Assembly (NCBI RefSeq): GCF_040438885.1
Contig: NZ_CP159218.1
Coordinates: 806,001-870,000 of the forward strand
Source of the DNA: Nakamurella sp. A5-74
Lineage (GTDB): Bacteria; Actinomycetota; Actinomycetes; Mycobacteriales; Nakamurellaceae
DNA: 64,000 bases
Direction: 5' to 3'
Positions 49,053 through 57,161 of this stretch are shown piece by piece (position 1 is the stretch's first letter; each line of letters starts with the position of its first letter). The notes beneath the pieces are model-generated. The model was given only the letters and a program-made list of their open reading frames with translations. It was not told where the DNA came from and made no database searches. The position numbers were made by a program, and so were the translations under genes.

Positions 49053-49568
49053 TCAGTATGCCGCGAGCCTCCCCGGCTCTGGCTCCACGACCGGGTGGAG
49101 GTCCGTTGCGGGGCCCGCGACGGTACGTGCACAGGTGAGCAGGTTCTGCAGCAGCCGTGTTCGATCGTCGGCATCGAGGGCGGCGACCATCCGGTCCTCC
49201 ACCTGTCGCACTGCCGCGCTGGCCCGTCGCAGTAGCGCGGCGCCGGCCGGGGTGAGCTCGGTGGGCCGGGCGCGGCCATGCTCGACAGCAACCGGTCGCG
49301 TCAGCAGTTCCCGCTCCTGCAGACCGCGAAGCACGACGTTGGTCGACTGGCGAGACACGAACAGGCCACGTGCCAGTTCGGCATTCGACAGTCCGGGGTT
49401 CTGGCCCAGCTGCTCGAGGCACGAGTACTGGGACACCGTCAGCGCCGACGACTTCAGCGCGACGCCCATAGCCGTCCTGAGCGCACTGCTGGCCTGTTTC
49501 AACGTGTAACCGATCGACTCGGCGAGCGGACCGACACCGAGGGGAGGGCCAGATGCAGGTTGACTCAT
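49053..49568 (-). CDS. MarR-family transcriptional regulator, 171 aa
   Basis: Winged helix-turn-helix regulator: LTVSQYSCLEQLGQNPGLSN, then AELARGLFVSRQSTNVVLRG and a basic wing (HGRARPTELTPAG). It begins at ATG 49568 (MSQPASG), which overlaps one of its own candidate operators. Divergent from the VOC-family gene at 49631, which it probably controls together with itself. An upstream in-frame start at 49628 would lie inside the neighbour's leader and is rejected. Confidence 0.9.
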   Translation of the reverse strand: MSQPASGPPLGVGPLAESIGYTLKQASSALRTAMGVALKSSALTVSQYSCLEQLGQNPGLSNAELARGLFVSRQSTNVVLRGLQERELLTRPVAVEHGRARPTELTPAGAALLRRASAAVRQVEDRMVAALDADDRTRLLQNLLTCARTVAGPATDLHPVVEPEPGRLAAY

Positions 49569-49611
49569 GTCAATATCATGACATACGTTGAACGGTGTCA
49601 GGACATTGACA
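49567..49611. promoter_or_regulatory. Two MarR-type operator palindromes
   Basis: TGTCA-N6-TGACA occurs twice, at 49568-49583 (extended to ATGTCA/TGACAT, 49567-49584) and at 49596-49611. The centres are 28 bp apart. They fill the 62-bp gap between the MarR and VOC genes and overlap the MarR start codon. Confidence 0.78.
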
Positions 49612-49630
49612 TCAACTTGGAGGAACACCC

Positions 49631-49996
49631 ATGGCCATCACCGGACCGGACTTCATCGCTCTGCAGGTACGAGATCTCGAGGCGGCCGCCCGCTGGTACC
49701 AGCAACACCTCGGTCTCACCCGTGCCGCGGTGAGCCCGCCGCACGCTGTCGTGTTCGACACGACGCCCACGTTTGCGCTGCGAGATCCGCTGCCAGGGGT
49801 CGACCTCGACGCCATCCGACCCCGGCCGGGGGTGGGGGTCGCGCTCTGGATGGGCGACGACAACGCCGAGGCCCTGCACGATTCCCTCGCAGCCGCGGGG
49901 GTGTCGATGGTCGGCGAGCCGTTCCAGGGGCCCTTCGGCTACACCTTCACCTTCCTCGACCCGGACGGCTACGCCGTGACGGTCCACCAGGCATGA
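49631..49996 (+). CDS. VOC (glyoxalase/bleomycin-resistance) family protein, 121 aa
   Basis: Single VOC-fold domain: FIALQVRDLEAAARWYQQHL at the start, the second half beginning VGVALWMGDDNAEALHDSL, and a C-terminal FLDPDGYAVTVHQA. Such proteins bind or modify small electrophiles or drugs, or act as dioxygenases. GGAGGA lies upstream of ATG 49631. It is paired with a divergent MarR gene, which suggests induction by its ligand. Confidence 0.88.
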   Translation: MAITGPDFIALQVRDLEAAARWYQQHLGLTRAAVSPPHAVVFDTTPTFALRDPLPGVDLDAIRPRPGVGVALWMGDDNAEALHDSLAAAGVSMVGEPFQGPFGYTFTFLDPDGYAVTVHQA

Positions 49997-50087
49997 CCGG
50001 GACGGTCCGGACGACCGGCACCCGACTCGAGGTCGAGGGTCCCTGCGGCGCCGGTGCATGCCGGCGCTGAACATCCGCGGCTGCCAC

Positions 50088-50573
50088 TCATGGACTCATC
50101 GGGTAGAGCGAGACGAGCACGCCGTGGGTTCGGCCTCCGGGTGAGATCGGGAGCTCGTCGACGATCCCTTCCAGGGCCGCTCGCACGCGCAGTGCTTGCT
50201 CTTCGGTGAGCCTGACGTGGCGCAGGTGCAGCAGCACGTCATCACCGGCGGCGCGATCGGCAGTGGTCACCTGGGCGGCCACTGCCGTCAGCATCGCCGT
50301 CGTCGCGTCCGGATCCGACGTCCTGATCGCTCCGACGGCGATCTCGTAGTACTGCTCGGTGCCGCCGCGCACCTGTCGACGTGCAGCGGGCCGCACCATG
50401 CCGGCCTCGACGAGCACAGCCAGATGATGCGCGATGCTGCCCTTGTGGACCTGGAGTCGACGAGCCAGGCCGCTGATCGTCCCCTGCTCGCTGCGCAGGG
50501 CCATCAGTACCCGGTGACGCAGGGGATGCGCCAGGGCGCGGTGGCGATCGAGGTCGGTGACGGTGTTGTCCAC
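50088..50573 (-). CDS. ArsR-type HTH transcriptional regulator, 161 aa
   Basis: The N-terminal winged helix reads LDRHRALAHPLRHRVLMALR, then LARRLQVHKGSIAHHLAVLV and a wing with GGTEQYYE, typical of ArsR/helix_turn_helix_5 regulators without metal-binding cysteines. The C-terminal part is similar to the ligand-responsive domain of YdfH-like members (LRHVRLTEEQALRVRAALEG). Divergent from the S41 peptidase-like gene, with palindromes between them. Confidence 0.88.
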   Translation of the reverse strand: MDNTVTDLDRHRALAHPLRHRVLMALRSEQGTISGLARRLQVHKGSIAHHLAVLVEAGMVRPAARRQVRGGTEQYYEIAVGAIRTSDPDATTAMLTAVAAQVTTADRAAGDDVLLHLRHVRLTEEQALRVRAALEGIVDELPISPGGRTHGVLVSLYPMSP

Positions 50574-50581
50574 GGATCAAG

Positions 50582-50608
50582 TGTCAAGAGTGTTTGACAG
50601 TCTGTCAA
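50582..50608. promoter_or_regulatory. ArsR-type operator repeats
   Basis: TGTCAA (50582-50587), six bases, TTGACA (50594-50599), three bases, TGTCAA (50603-50608). The first two form a perfect inverted repeat; the third is a further half site. They lie between the ArsR start (50573) and the S41 start (50621). Confidence 0.75.
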
Positions 50609-50620
50609 CGGAGCGGTCCC

Positions 50621-51646
50621 ATGGAACCCATGACCCTGGACATCGAGACCGCCCGCTCCGACTCCACCGAATTGGACGCCCCCGAATTCGACACCTCCGA
50701 GTTCGACGCCGCAGCGATCGCCACCCGCGCGACTCAACTCGTTCGCGAGCACTACGTGTTTCCCGAGGTCGGCGACCAGATTGCAGCGCTGCTCCTGGAG
50801 CAGCTGGCGAACGGGCAGTACGCCACTGCGACCACCGTCGCCGAGCTCGCAGAGCTCGTGACCGTCGATCTCCAGTCGCTGAACAGCGACCGACATCTGC
50901 GCCTCAAGCATCATCTCGATCCGCAGGCAGATCTGGCCGAAGATGATGCGCGGCAAGCGGTCTACGCTGCCCTGGCCCGCGACGACATGTCCGGCATCCG
51001 GCGCGTCGAGCGACTGGCCGGCAACGTCGGGCTGGTCTGCTTCGCCGACATGCTCCACTCGGCGGAGATCGTGGGCGGTGCCGTGGCGGCGGCGATGACG
51101 CTGATCGCGGAGACTCGAGCGCTGATCATCGATCTGCGGCAGAACCGCGGCGGCGATCCGGCCACCGTCGCACTCGTGATCAGCTACCTGGTCGACGAGC
51201 GAACGCACCTGAACTCGATGGTGCCTCGGGAGCCCTCGAAGGCTGCACAGCAGTGGACGCTGCCCTGGGTCCCCGGCCCGAAGTTCGGTGCGGACAAACC
51301 GGTCTGGGTGCTGACCAGCGCCGCGACCTTCAGCGGTGCCGAGGAGCTCGCCTACGACCTGCAACAGTTGGGCCGGGCGACGGTGGTCGGTGAGACCACG
51401 AAGGGGGGTGCGAATGCTCGCGAGGGTTTCACCCTCCACCCGCATCTCGAGCTGGCAGTCCCGGTCGTCGCAGCTCGCAATCCCGTGTCGAACTCGAACT
51501 GGGAAGGAGTCGGGGTGACGCCGGACGTCGCCGTCGATGCCGACAGCGCGCTCGACACCGCGTACCGACTCGCGCTGGAGGTCCTGGTCGCAGATGTGAC
51601 GCTCGGCCCCGGGCTGCGGCGCGAGATCGCCACCGCGCAGGGGTGA
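50621..51646 (+). CDS. S41-family peptidase-like protein (IRBP/Tsp type), 341 aa
   Basis: A C-terminal-processing-peptidase-like fold: ALIIDLRQNRGGDPATVALV, then KPVWVLTSAATFSGAEELAYDLQ with the nucleophile serine in TFSGAEE, and GETTKGGANAREGF. An N-terminal helical domain (~30-120) precedes it. There is no signal peptide or PDZ domain, so it is probably cytoplasmic, like the 'retinol-binding-protein-like' S41 enzymes. ATG 50621 follows the ArsR-type palindromes. It may be an ArsR-controlled hydrolase of peptides or related metabolites. Confidence 0.87.
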   Translation: MEPMTLDIETARSDSTELDAPEFDTSEFDAAAIATRATQLVREHYVFPEVGDQIAALLLEQLANGQYATATTVAELAELVTVDLQSLNSDRHLRLKHHLDPQADLAEDDARQAVYAALARDDMSGIRRVERLAGNVGLVCFADMLHSAEIVGGAVAAAMTLIAETRALIIDLRQNRGGDPATVALVISYLVDERTHLNSMVPREPSKAAQQWTLPWVPGPKFGADKPVWVLTSAATFSGAEELAYDLQQLGRATVVGETTKGGANAREGFTLHPHLELAVPVVAARNPVSNSNWEGVGVTPDVAVDADSALDTAYRLALEVLVADVTLGPGLRREIATAQG

Positions 51647-51698
51647 CAGCGATCGTGGTGTCCTGGTGTGGTGCAGCGGGTAGGCGGCGAGACGACCG

Positions 51699-52439
51699 TC
51701 AGCCAGCTGCGGCCGCGTCGGCGATGGCGGTGGCGAGGTCGGCGGATCGGCTCCACATCGGCCAATGGCCGGTAGGCAGGTCGACCAGCTCAAGATGCCG
51801 GAGAGTTGCCACTTCGGCCATCATGGGGTTCCCGTCCCTGGCCATCTTCAGCACTGTCTGCGTCGGAAACGAGCAGGCGATGATCGTGGCCGGGACGTCA
51901 CGGCGTGCGTCGTTGTGCAGGTGCACGGCCTCACGCATGACGGATGCAGGCATCGGGACCGATCGTTCGCGGAACCGTTGCAGGTCTGAGTCGCTGAGGC
52001 CGGCGATGCTGCCTGCGAGATGCTCGAACGGCGGCAACGGCACCTCCGTCGCCTCGGGCGGGATCGAGTCGTCGAAGGCCGATCCATCGCTCGGTCCACT
52101 GTCGACATAGATCACGCGGGCGACGGCGGTGGGGTCGCGGTCCAGAAGCACAGACGTAGGAATTGCTGCGCCACTGTGCGCGACGAGCACCACTCGGGAG
52201 CTCTCAGCCGCAGCGCCCACGGCGGCGCCCAGTGCTTCGGCCTGGTCAGACACCGTCGTCGATGTTCGCTGGGGGTCGTCCGGGTCCAGTCCTGGCAACG
52301 TCACCGCGGTGACCCGGTGACCGCGGGCGCGTAGCTCGGCGGCCACCGCATCCCAGGCCCAGGCCCCGAGCCAGTGGCCGGGAATGAGCACGATCGAAGC
52401 CGCGGTCGTGGTGCTGGTCGTCTGGGTGTCGGTGTCCAT
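51699..52439 (-). CDS. Alpha/beta hydrolase, 246 aa
   Basis: Serine hydrolase of the esterase/salicylate-esterase-like type. The oxyanion motif IVLIPGHWLGAWAWD, nucleophile elbow VLVAHSGAAIP (G/A-x-S-x-G), aspartate region YVDSGPSDGSAF and C-terminal histidine LPTGHWPMWS are present. Substrate unknown. Divergent from a WYL-type regulator, the third regulator/enzyme pair in a row in this region. Confidence 0.9.
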   Translation of the reverse strand: MDTDTQTTSTTTAASIVLIPGHWLGAWAWDAVAAELRARGHRVTAVTLPGLDPDDPQRTSTTVSDQAEALGAAVGAAAESSRVVLVAHSGAAIPTSVLLDRDPTAVARVIYVDSGPSDGSAFDDSIPPEATEVPLPPFEHLAGSIAGLSDSDLQRFRERSVPMPASVMREAVHLHNDARRDVPATIIACSFPTQTVLKMARDGNPMMAEVATLRHLELVDLPTGHWPMWSRSADLATAIADAAAAG

Positions 52440-52451
52440 ACCGAGAGGATC

Positions 52452-52467
52452 TGTCCAGCACCGGACA
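52452..52467. promoter_or_regulatory. Candidate WYL-regulator palindrome
   Basis: TGTCC-N6-GGACA (52452-52456 and 52463-52467) in the 73-bp gap between the hydrolase and WYL genes. It is the only clean dyad there. The regulator assignment is by position. Confidence 0.4.
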
Positions 52468-52512
52468 ACCGCATGTCACCAATACAGTCACTATTTTTGA
52501 GATGATTCCGGA

Positions 52513-53202
52513 GTGAACCGCACAGCGCGTCTGCACGCCCTGACCGAGTCATTGCGGCGGGCCGGCACCCGGGGTCGGACGGCGCACCAGTTGGCCGAGG
52601 AGTTCGACGTGACCGCCCGCACGATCAAGCGTGACCTCGCTGCGCTCGAGGTGGGTGGGCTCCCGGTGTGGGGAAGGACCGGGCCGGGCGGTGGGTACGG
52701 GCTGACGGAGTTCTCCGCGCTTCCGCCGGTGAACTTCACCGCTGCGCAGGCGTTGGCGCTCGCCGCCGCGGTGGCCGCCTCTGCCCAGGCGCCGTTCTCC
52801 GACTCGGCGCGCGCCGCGGCCCGCAAGGTACTCGACGTCCTTGATCCGGTCGCCCGCCGCCGAGCCGACGATCTGTCCCACCGTGTGTGGGTGAATGTCG
52901 GCCCCAGCGCCAGCCGCCGGGTCATGGACGCGCTCGAGCAGGCCATGATCGACCAGGTCACCGTGAACATGACCTACCACGACGCCCGAGCCCGCACCAC
53001 TGAGCGCGAGGTCGAGCCGATGGTCTTCGCGCTCGACGGCGGCAGATGGCTGCTCGTCGGATGGTGCCGGCTGCGTGCGGACATCCGCTGGTTCGATCTG
53101 TCCCGTGTCCAGCGCGCCACCGCAACCCGCCACCCGTGCGCCGGCCACCACGTCGATGAGATCGGCACTCCGCCCGAGGCTGCGCGGCCGGCCGTCCTCT
53201 GA
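52513..53202 (+). CDS. YafY-type HTH/WYL-domain transcriptional regulator, 229 aa
   Basis: N-terminal HTH_11 winged helix (RTAHQLAEEFDVTARTIKRD, then LAALEVGGLPVWGRTGPGGG), a linker and a C-terminal WYL domain (REVEPMVFALDGGRWLLVGW with the W-L-L/W-Y-L core, then RADIRWFDLSRV). WYL proteins usually respond to nucleic acid or small-molecule ligands. GTG 52513 is the start. Likely controls the divergent hydrolase gene and itself. Confidence 0.9.
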   Translation: MNRTARLHALTESLRRAGTRGRTAHQLAEEFDVTARTIKRDLAALEVGGLPVWGRTGPGGGYGLTEFSALPPVNFTAAQALALAAAVAASAQAPFSDSARAAARKVLDVLDPVARRRADDLSHRVWVNVGPSASRRVMDALEQAMIDQVTVNMTYHDARARTTEREVEPMVFALDGGRWLLVGWCRLRADIRWFDLSRVQRATATRHPCAGHHVDEIGTPPEAARPAVL

Positions 53203-53260
53203 CGACTTCGGACATGTTCGGCGGCGGATCCGGGCGGACGGCCCGACTCGCGAGATCAAG

Positions 53261-53551
53261 TCAGACGACGGCCGAAACCTGTTGTCCTGAAACAGTTCGG
53301 CCCGGCATCAACTGCACGTCTCCTGCTTCCGATCGGGTCCGCAGGATCTCGGTGCACGTGCGGCATTCGGTCAGCGCACTGTGTGGGCAGAGCAGGATGT
53401 GATCGAGAATGCCGGTGAGCTGCTCCAGTCGTCGGCGCTGCGTCTCGAGCTGCTGTTGGTGGCGTCGGATCTGGGAGAGCTGTGCAGCCGGATCGTCCGT
53501 GAGGAAGATCGTGCGGGTGCGGCCCAGGAAGGACTCGGGTGATGACGGACT
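53261..53551 (-). pseudogene. Possible MerR-like coiled-coil fragment
   Basis: The minus strand reads FLTDDPAAQLSQIRRHQQQL, then RRRLEQLTGILDHILLCPHS and a Cys-containing tail. This resembles the helical C-terminal region of MerR-type regulators, but no DNA-binding half or start codon is found; the frame upstream is antisense to the hipA remnant. It may be a truncated gene or a chance frame. Confidence 0.3.
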
Positions 53552-53587
53552 CGACTTCTGACGTCTACGTCTACGTCTGGGTCTGGC

Positions 53588-54035
53588 CTGGTCGAGACGC
53601 TGCGTGAAGCCAGCGCCGATCCCGATGTCGGCCGAAAAATGTTCGCCCGCACCGCGTTCAACATCGCCATGTCCAACACCGACGACCACCTGCGCAACCA
53701 CGCCGCATTCTGGGACGGGCAACGCCTCCACCTGACACCCGCATAGGACCTCGGTCCTGCCGCGCGGTCCGGAGACACTGCCTCGCAAGCCATCAGCTAC
53801 TCCCGCTCCGGAGATCAGTGCCGCCAACTTCGCCGCACTCATCTCCTCCGCATCGCAACATGACCTGGGTCGAACAGAGGGAGCTGCCATCGTCGACAGC
53901 CTGATCGACTCGGTCCACCGCGGCTGGGACCTGGCCGCAGACCGAGCGCGGCCGAGCAGCGTCGACGGTGCCTGCCTGTGGGGCCGACAGATCCTGAACC
54001 CCGCCGCGTCCTACGGACTGCCCACAGGGACCTGA
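53588..54035 (+). pseudogene. hipA-like toxin kinase remnant with a stop and a frameshift
   Basis: Three pieces of the HipA C-terminal domain are legible. LVETLREASADPDVGRKMFA leads to FNIAMSNTDDHLRNHAAFWD, then LTPA, a TAG stop at 53744-53746 where the family has LTPAYDL, then DLGPAARSGDTASQAISYS. After about 53812 the sequence continues only in the next frame (ISAANFAALISSASQHDLGR, then VDSLIDSVHRGWDLAADRAR, LWGRQILNPAA) to a stop at 54033-54035. The N-terminal half and any HipB partner are missing. Confidence 0.75.
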
Positions 54036-54181
54036 CGCATCTGGCGATGTGCCCGAGCGGGGAACCAGCCGGCGCGAGTGCTGCGTTCCGATAGCGTCAC
54101 CTGCGTGACTGTGTCCGCCCGCGTGGCCCACGCCCCGCTCGGTGCTGCGAGTTCGTCCACCGACACGGTGACGCAGCACCT

Positions 54182-54445
54182 GTGAACGAATGGATCGAAG
54201 TCGGGAAGCGCCAGACCGAGACGTGGCGCCGCAACAGCGGCACGCCGGTCGTCCGGGGGTGCTTCGTCTGGTTCGAGCCCGGGCGCGCGCAGCGCGGGGA
54301 GCCGCCCTGGCTGGCCGCGTACCTGGACTACAGCACAGGTGGCAACAGATCGGTTCCGGGCAGCAACACCGTGACGCAGGGATTCACCACCCTGGCCGAG
54401 GGCCAGGCGTGGATCGACGGTGTGGTAGATGCGGTGATGCAGTGA
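54182..54445 (+). CDS. Small protein of unknown function, 87 aa
   Basis: The frame from GTG 54182 (MNEWIEVGKRQTETWRRNSG) has coding-type third positions and an alpha/beta pattern (LAAYLDYSTGGNRSV, then TLAEGQAWIDGVVDAVMQ). Family not recognised. It stands alone downstream of the hipA remnant. Confidence 0.55.
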   Translation: MNEWIEVGKRQTETWRRNSGTPVVRGCFVWFEPGRAQRGEPPWLAAYLDYSTGGNRSVPGSNTVTQGFTTLAEGQAWIDGVVDAVMQ

Positions 54446-54548
54446 CCACGGTGATCTCCGGGCGCGCTGTCGATCCTTCGCTCGTCCGTTCGTCAACTTC
54501 GTGCCGGCCACCTCTCGGTCCGGCATCGACGATCCCAGGAGGTCCCTG

Positions 54549-54920
54549 ATGAAGGTGAAGGCGTCCATCGGTTGGTACGAGATCCGCGTGACGGATCTCG
54601 AGGCGGCGCAGGCGTTCTACACCGCCGTGTTCGACGTCCGGACCGCGCCGTGGGAGCAGGAGCAGTTCACTATGCTCGTCGACCCACAGGGCGCACCGAT
54701 GTTCGCCCTGGAGCAGGTCACCACGGCGCCGCCGGGCGACGCGTACCTCCGTCCGACCTGGGACACCGATGACCTCGAGAGCACGTTGGCGCTCGTGCAG
54801 TCGGCGGGGGGAACCGTCACCCAGGTCCGCACGGAGATCGGCGGCGGTTTCGGCTGGTGGGCGGCGGGACGCGACCCCTTCGGCAACTATCTGTGCTTCT
54901 CGTCCTCCGTCGCTCCCTGA
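54549..54920 (+). CDS. VOC-family protein, 123 aa
   Basis: Single VOC domain: GWYEIRVTDLEAAQAFYTAV, VDPQGAPMFALEQV, and a second half ending GRDPFGNYLCFSSS. It belongs to the group of glyoxalase-like small proteins that bind or process small molecules; the metal ligands are not clearly all present. AGGAGG lies 5 bases before ATG 54549. Monocistronic. Confidence 0.88.
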   Translation: MKVKASIGWYEIRVTDLEAAQAFYTAVFDVRTAPWEQEQFTMLVDPQGAPMFALEQVTTAPPGDAYLRPTWDTDDLESTLALVQSAGGTVTQVRTEIGGGFGWWAAGRDPFGNYLCFSSSVAP

Positions 54921-55009
54921 CCCCGGGTTCACCCCGCATCCGTTGTGGACACCGTCACTACACTCGGAGGTGTCGACCGCGTCAGGGTCGCGGGTGCAAA
55001 GGGGCACTG

Positions 55010-55249
55010 ATGACGAGACCACTGCTGTGTCGCATCGGGCTGCACGACTTCGAGGACTTCCCTGACCCCAACACCGAATCCGGCGGGCTGGAGAAGCAGG
55101 GCTACCGCGCGTGCACTCGGTGCAGCAAGGAGAAGGACAAGGCTGTCTATCTGTCCCGCTCAGGCAAGTGGCGGATGCCGGACGCCAGGCATCCGGCGAC
55201 ACCGGAGGGCACGCCGCTCAAGAAGCGCAAGGACCCGTCGGGATCCTGA
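55010..55249 (+). CDS. Small DUF1660-like zinc-ribbon protein, 79 aa
   Basis: LLCRIGLHDFEDFPD followed by RACTRCSKEKDKAVY matches the CxxGxH...CxxC pattern of DUF1660-type phage-related proteins, probably a single zinc site. A basic tail follows (PLKKRKDPSGS). AAAGGGGC precedes ATG 55010. Such genes often mark phage-derived DNA. Confidence 0.65.
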   Translation: MTRPLLCRIGLHDFEDFPDPNTESGGLEKQGYRACTRCSKEKDKAVYLSRSGKWRMPDARHPATPEGTPLKKRKDPSGS

Positions 55250-55372
55250 GAAGCTGCATGAATTCGACGTGTCGAAGGCTGGAAGTGGTGCTCGAACAGG
55301 GCGATCAACGAACGAGCCGTTGATTTCGTGCGGGCTGGACCTGCAAGGGTCCCCGCCGGGCTTGATACGGGA

Positions 55373-55534
55373 TCAACGCGGGCGGCTGGTGCGCCCACCG
55401 GTGGCGAAGCCGGCGACCGCGGCCAGGAAGCGGACGCTGTCGCTCATCCGGGTCCAGCGGGTGCCGAGTGGCCGGGCCGGTTCCCAGGGACTGGGGCAGT
55501 GGGTGCGTCGGGCGGATGCAAATTGATCGGACAT
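55373..55534 (-). CDS. Possible small protein, 53 aa
   Basis: A short frame begins MSDQFASARRTHCPSPWEPA and contains MSDSVRFLAAVAGFATGG, with GAGAGGTGG upstream of ATG 55534. No family recognised, and the composition is only weakly coding-like. Reported because it is the only plausible gene in the 526-base gap 55250-55775; the rest of the gap holds dispersed repeats. Confidence 0.3.
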   Translation of the reverse strand: MSDQFASARRTHCPSPWEPARPLGTRWTRMSDSVRFLAAVAGFATGGRTSRPR

Positions 55535-55637
55535 GGGGTTCCACCTCTCGCGTGTCGGGATCGGGGCCTCACCCGGTAGACGTAGCGAAACGCGTGCTGG
55601 ATCCGTCCGGCAACCGATTTTTCGTGGGTGGGCCGGT

Positions 55638-55734
55638 GGGATCTCGACTCGTTCCTCGCTCGATCACCAACGGCGACGGCGACAGGAGTCGGTGTCGGGT
55701 GGCGGGATCTCGACTCCTGCGTCACTCGATCACC
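55638..55734. repeat. Two dispersed-repeat copies
   Basis: GGGATCTCGACTCGTTCCTC begins a 31-nt copy at 55638-55668, and a diverged copy (GGGATCTCGACTCCTGCGTC) begins at 55704 and ends at 55734. The first is the exact inverse of 35948-35976 over 29 nt. They lie just downstream of the UMF1-transporter gene's end. Confidence 0.88.
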
Positions 55735-55775
55735 GTCGGACCGCGGGCGACACGTACGGCGCCGCCCGATCAGAG

Positions 55776-57131
55776 TCAGGTGGCAGACGTCAGGGACTTG
55801 TCGACGGCGGGCTTGACGAACAGCATCGCGACGAGGCCGGCCAGCAGCACCAGGGCGATGCCGAGGATGCCGTAGCGGGTACCGCCGATCGCCGAGAACG
55901 CGCTGAACAGCAGCGGCGCGAGGAACGACACTGCCCGACCGGTCGTGGTGTACAGCCCGAACATCTGGCCCTCCCGGCCGACGGGGGAGACCCGCGCGAG
56001 GAAGGTCCTGGCGGAACTCTGCGCGGGTCCGACGAACAACGTGAGCACCAGTCCGAAGATCCAGAACATCGTCGGTCCGGATACGAACAGCAGGATCAGC
56101 GCGGTCACCACCAGCCCGGCGAGTGAGACGATGATGACCTTCTTCGGCCCGACCCGGTCATCGAAGCGGCCGGCGGTGAGTGCGCCGATCGCCGAGACCA
56201 CGTTCGCGGCGATCCCGAAGATGAGCACGTTCGCCGCGGTCAGTTCGTAGACGTCCACCGCCAGCACGGCGCCGAGGGTGAACACCGCAGCGAGGCCGTC
56301 CCGGAACAGCGCGCTGGCCAGCAGGAAGAACACCGAGTTGCGGTCGGTGTGCCACAGCTCGCGGATCTGCTGGAACAGCAGGCGGTACGAGGCGAAGAAG
56401 CCGACCCGTTTCTCCTTCGGCAGGCCCGGCGTCTCCGGGACCGCGAACAGCACCGGCAGCGCGGACACCGCGAACCAGATCGCCGCGATCACCGCGACGA
56501 TCCGGATGTTCAGCCCGCCCTCGGTGGTCACCGCGAACAAACCGCGGGTGTCCCCATCCCCGGCGATGAACCCGACATAGCTGATGAGCAGCAACACGAT
56601 CCCGCCGAAATAGCCCATCGACCACCCGAACGCAGACACCCGGCCAATCGTTGCGGGAGTGGAGATCTGGCGCATCATCGCCGAGTACGAGACCTCGGCG
56701 AAGGACGCGAACACCGAGGCGATCCCGAGCAGGGCGGCACCGATCCAGAAGTAGGAGGAAGCGTCCTTGACGAAGAACAGCGCCAGCATGCTGAGAACGA
56801 TCAGCCCGGTCCAGACCCCGAGGTTGCGTTTGCGGTGACCGCCGGCGTCCGCCCGCTGGCCGGTGACCGGCGCGAGCAGCGCGATGAACAGACCGGCGAC
56901 GCCGAGAGCGAGCGAGTAGTACGTGGCGCCGCTTTCGATGCAGTCTGCCGTGGCGCACTTGTTGTTCTCGTCCAGACCCGCGACGCCCTGCACCAGGTAC
57001 ACGGAGAAGACGAACGTCAGGATGACGGCGTTGAACGCAGCCGACCCCCAGTCCCACAGACCCCACGAGACGACCTGCTTCCGGGTCGGCGGCTGGGTGG
57101 CTGCTGACGGAGACACGGCTGCGCTGGTCAT
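55776..57131 (-). CDS. UMF1/Atg22-like MFS transporter, 451 aa
   Basis: Twelve-helix transporter of the UMF1 branch: WGLWDWGSAAFNAVILTFVF at the start, a cysteine pair in the first outer loop (NNKCATADCIESG), VTGQRADAGGHRKRNLG after helix 2, and SYSAMMRQISTPATIGRVSA typical of this branch. Substrates may be amino acids or other small metabolites. Start ATG 57131 is followed immediately by the hydrophilic MTSAAVSPSAATQPPTRKQV leader. Confidence 0.9.
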   Translation of the reverse strand: MTSAAVSPSAATQPPTRKQVVSWGLWDWGSAAFNAVILTFVFSVYLVQGVAGLDENNKCATADCIESGATYYSLALGVAGLFIALLAPVTGQRADAGGHRKRNLGVWTGLIVLSMLALFFVKDASSYFWIGAALLGIASVFASFAEVSYSAMMRQISTPATIGRVSAFGWSMGYFGGIVLLLISYVGFIAGDGDTRGLFAVTTEGGLNIRIVAVIAAIWFAVSALPVLFAVPETPGLPKEKRVGFFASYRLLFQQIRELWHTDRNSVFFLLASALFRDGLAAVFTLGAVLAVDVYELTAANVLIFGIAANVVSAIGALTAGRFDDRVGPKKVIIVSLAGLVVTALILLFVSGPTMFWIFGLVLTLFVGPAQSSARTFLARVSPVGREGQMFGLYTTTGRAVSFLAPLLFSAFSAIGGTRYGILGIALVLLAGLVAMLFVKPAVDKSLTSAT

Positions 57132-57161
57132 CTGCGAAGACTAGAGCCCGGACCTCACCGA

